Shown: positions 61,144 to 64,000 of the stretch, in pieces
Numbering within the stretch: position 1 is the stretch's first letter
How the letters are laid out: the number at the start of each line of letters is the position of its first letter
NCBI GenBank assembly: GCA_003254885.1
Contig: QANT01002031.1
Location: 62,001-126,000 of the forward strand
Source of the DNA: Purshia tridentata
Lineage: Eukaryota; Streptophyta; Magnoliopsida; Rosales; Rosaceae
Direction of reading: 5' to 3'
Length of the DNA stretch: 64,000 bases
Program-made: the position numbers and the translations under genes
Notes under the pieces: model-generated
Database searches by the model: none
Told to the model about the DNA's origin: nothing
Seen by the model: only the letters and a program-made list of their open reading frames with translations

Positions 61144-62209
61144 ATAGCCGCTGCAGTAGTGTTGCAACATGTAAGCAGGAGTTCTTGGGCCTCATCTGCT
61201 GCTACATATGATTTTGCTATGATTGCAACCTCCTCCATGGGATCAGCTATGGACTCGTCAATAGGAAGCTTGACATTATCCTACTTCACTTCTTTAGTGG
61301 GGAGGGAGGGACCGGGGACGATGTTTCCTCCTGCCAAGTTGTGGAGTCCAAAGTGTTCAGAACCCAGCGGACCGTCATCTTCTTCATTGCAAGTGTGCAC
61401 TGGCTCGTCGGTTGAGCAGCCTGTAGTGGGATTCCCATGTGGGGCCTCCCCGGGAATCCGAGGTTCATCAGACTGGGCCCTGGCTAGAGGCGCCAACATG
61501 CACTTCACCTCAGCCAATAAACCATTCACCTCTTGCATTTCAGCCTTCACCTCGGCCATCACTTCATTCCTCACTTGCACGAGGTCCCTTTGAAACCTCT
61601 CAGAAAATGCGTCCATCATCGCGACCTAGGAAAGCAATTAAACCATCAGGTCAGTTAAAACGATAAACAATCAACTTTTTCAAAACCTATAGACAACGCC
61701 AAGTAGTGTACAGGCAACAGACACATCCCGGACAAGCCAGAAGGAGTAGCCAGAAAAGCCATATAATGTGTCCACCATTTGTCTACTCTTTCTACATCAC
61801 GTGTCCACCGCTTGTAAACAAGCACAGTGTGACAAATTATAAACTGTAAAATTCAGTGCTTTAAAATGGAAACCTGAAAGGGTTAATCATAGTGGTTAAT
61901 CCAGGAAAGTTGAAATGATAGCCTAATCAGTAACAAAACACTTTAGCCATATTTAGCCCCTGCAATTCAAATTCACAAGGAGATTTGAGTAAATATATAG
62001 AAATGCAGGCTTATAAGAGTGGGGTCTTGCGGCTAGTGAGGGACCGTGGGGTGCGAAGCATTGGCAGCAGACGTTGTTCTACCTACTGCTTCGTTGTTTT
62101 CAGCATTCAACCTTTGATCTTCAAGGTCAGGCTCATTCCATCGCCGATCCCAATATGCGGCAGACTTCTCCTATGCTGAGGGCTCAATCACATGCAGGTC
62201 CAAGTCTTC
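61144..62209 (-). pseudogene. 3' part of a DUF1985-type gene, truncated by the satellite
   Basis: Minus strand. Exon equivalents are about 62209 to 62040 (EDLDLHVIEPSA, then a TAG, then YWDRRWNEPDLEDQRLN in the same frame) and 61626 to 61144 (MMDAFSERFQRDLVQVRNEV, acidic and coiled, then TAG at 61283-61281, then the same frame open to the satellite edge). In full-length relatives a Ulp1-type cysteine protease domain follows; none is present. Two in-frame stops plus the truncation make it a relic, continuous with the better-kept 5' exons at 63041-64000. Confidence 0.6.
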
Positions 62210-63040
62210 CTGCAAACCCAAAGAACACCGCATTAGCTTCCTTATCTGACAATCAAGCATATGAAAGTTGCAACCCAGCAATTAAGATAGAAAAAATTAT
62301 ATTCACATGTATTGGATAAACTGCAGCATGTTCAAACAGACACATGCAAGCAATCAGTCCATCAGAAGGGAGGTGCTACCATTTTATAAAATGTGTGGAC
62401 GAGGACAAACTGTGGACAGAGTGCAGACAATGTGTCGTCGAACAAGAGCAAAAGTTTCGACACTTCATTTGTCACTGAAACATCAAACTATATATATATA
62501 TATACACAAATTGTATCTGCTATATGGCATTATATAAGCAAAATTGATATAAATCAATATTCCAAAACCAAAATAGCCTTAATTACTATTTAGGCCGATT
62601 CATTAATATAGATTCCATTCGTAGGAAACAAACTCATTCATTCAATTAATCTGATTCTTTGAGTGGTCAGCAACGTTGAGCCAAAAAATTAATTAACCCA
62701 CCCTTGGGTGCGATATAAGCAACTTACCAAGTAAGATTAGAGCCAATTGCACATTGATTAAAGATTTATTTTACTATTAGGCAGTGTAGTCTCTAAATTT
62801 ATCATAATAGGCAGATTTTTCGATTATACGACTCCCAAAAAAATAAATCAGATCAATTAAAAACCTAAATGAAAACAGAAGCATGTAATAATTGATTGAA
62901 ACCAAAACCGTTACCAAGTACGACAAATCAACCAACCGCAGGTATAATAATAAATAGTTGCAAACCAAACAAATACCGAGTTAGCTTCATTTTTTGACAT
63001 TAAAGCATAGGCTGTGAGGTGCACATGTGTCATAGCTTAC
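62210..63040. other. Intron-like, AT-rich interval of the DUF1985-type gene
   Basis: No coding exon recognised between the two gene parts; a short TA run lies at about 62490-62504. Confidence 0.4.
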
Positions 63041-64000
63041 CTCATCAAATATAAGCACACTGGTCATCAGCTGCTTAAAGGACATGCCACCAAAGTTCCG
63101 CCACCGCAAAATGCGGGGAAGAGCGTCACTTGAAACCCTATTAGCATCACCGACAGAGGACAAGCTGGGAAGACATTCATAAGCCCGGACCTAGGAGATA
63201 AAACACTAGTGGTATCAGAGCATGTTCGACAATTTTACAATACATCACAATCAGACCACGCGGCAAAAACAAGTAAATGTACTAACTCGTTACCTGCAGT
63301 GCTAAAAGGAAGCCAGTCAGTTCGTAATCAATCGATTTTTTCCCTTCACGCTCAACCCTTTCATACCGATATTGGAAATTTAGAAGTCTAAATGCCTCCA
63401 TCGTCGAACCATAGGAAACTGTACCCCAAGGGAAATTACAAAAATCTTCCACGTTCTCAACAAGCTTTAGGAACTGGAGGTCGATGATGTTGCTCTTCGA
63501 TTTTCCCACCAAGACAAAGTTTAAAAAATACAGCAGCCCGAACCTATATCTATCCTCGCTGTCCTGGCAAGAATGAAACACTACATCTAGTTCATTCCTG
63601 GTCACGGCCTTTCGGTTGGGGAAATATATTGCCTTCAGACGACAGGCTTTGTTCATCTCTTCCACTGTTGGGTAACTTTTGAAGTCTATTTCTGGTTGCG
63701 GCCCAAAAGAAAGCCTCGTTATAAAGGCAAACTCTCTCTTCCCAAACCGCACAACATGCTGGTTCGAAAGCATCATGACCATGCCACCGCCGTGGTCATC
63801 TACGCAATGCGCCTGCCGAAGCAGCAGCTGGTGCACAGGTGGTGCACTGAACGTAAATTGGTCCTCAACAGCAAGGAAATGGCCAAAACAACTGCCTCGG
63901 AATCTATCCATTTCTTCAGCTGTGAACCTGTCCCTTAATGTTCGGATGCCCTCAGTGAGCAGTGACCGACAATTGATTTTAGCAGAGTGCGGAGGGCATT
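63041..64000 (-). CDS. DUF1985-domain protein, 5' exons (partial; Mutator-like-element type)
   Basis: Minus strand. One exon runs from beyond the window edge to 63294 and is open throughout; a second is 63190-63041. They join in phase at LLALQ|VRAYECLPSL. Readable landmarks are RFTAEEMDRFRGSCFGHFLA, VRFGKREFAFITRLSFG, LLYFLNFVLVGKSK, FPWGTVSYGSTMEAF and RILRWRNFGGMSFKQL, which I recognise as the DUF1985 domain and the segment after it. In plants this domain is usually joined to a Ulp1-like peptidase in genes carried by Mutator-like DNA transposons. An ATG exists at 63911-63909, but the frame stays open upstream, so the true start is probably outside. The visible exons are clean, though the downstream part is broken, so the gene as a whole is unlikely to work. 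Confidence 0.7.

Noticed and set aside
61439-61666. Plus-strand frames opposite the DUF1985-type gene (61096-61666)
   Set aside because: The minus-strand frame has a spliced context and coiled-coil character; the plus frames are its shadows.

Overview
The window looks like nuclear DNA of a eudicot plant. Its genes are intron-rich with plant-type splice sites, the protein families are plant ones, and the intergenic DNA is AT-rich and full of small repeats. The expanded CNGC1-like cluster suggests a woody Rosaceae species, but that rests on memory of the family and not on a search. A single N beside a duplicated stretch near 37,100 shows that it comes from a draft assembly.

Positions 1-16,000 are an ordinary gene-rich segment. 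It holds the last exon of a TPR/kinesin-light-chain-related gene, a foldback repeat, a plant-specific protein with a C-terminal membrane anchor (2617-4287), a ten-exon alpha/beta hydrolase (5661-8712), a four-exon PCC1 subunit of the KEOPS tRNA-modification complex (10185-11805), and, on the minus strand, an ABIL (Abl-interactor-like) subunit of the SCAR/WAVE actin complex (12452-14842, with an untranslated exon near 15,700).

Positions 17,300-48,350 hold a tandem array of cyclic nucleotide-gated channel (CNGC) genes, all on the plus strand. Four copies have every exon joining in frame: 22758-25439 (673 aa), 26853-29981 (671 aa), 38865-41911 (686 aa) and 44140-47120 (671 aa). Two are near-complete pseudogenes (19039-21849 and 33418-36543). 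Further relics lie between them: first-exon plus S1 fragments, an isolated first exon, a last-exon tail and stranded promoters. The order of relics between 31,400 and 33,200 repeats the order of the genes upstream, so a multi-gene block was duplicated and then eroded. The cluster splits into a copy with the usual plant filter (GQN, 22758-25439) and copies with GTS or GTN at the same place; most of the latter also lost the CNGC tail. A roughly 1.07-kb non-autonomous hAT-like transposon sits between two of the copies.

Positions 48,359-61,143 are a satellite array with monomers of about 150 bp. It has a clear higher-order repeat of 1,697 bp (eleven full monomers plus one of 49 bp) and a nested three-monomer repeat of about 450 bp. 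One solo LTR (51583-53430) is inserted in it. The left edge of the array cuts a CNGC-type promoter just past its TATA region. The right edge cuts into a minus-strand DUF1985-type gene (61,144-64,000) of the kind often carried by Mutator-like elements.

The most distinctive feature is the CNGC cluster with changed filter and shortened tail, which ends abruptly against a higher-order satellite. Exon positions were read by eye from GT/AG sites and frame continuity. Family assignments come from recognition of motifs, not from database searches.
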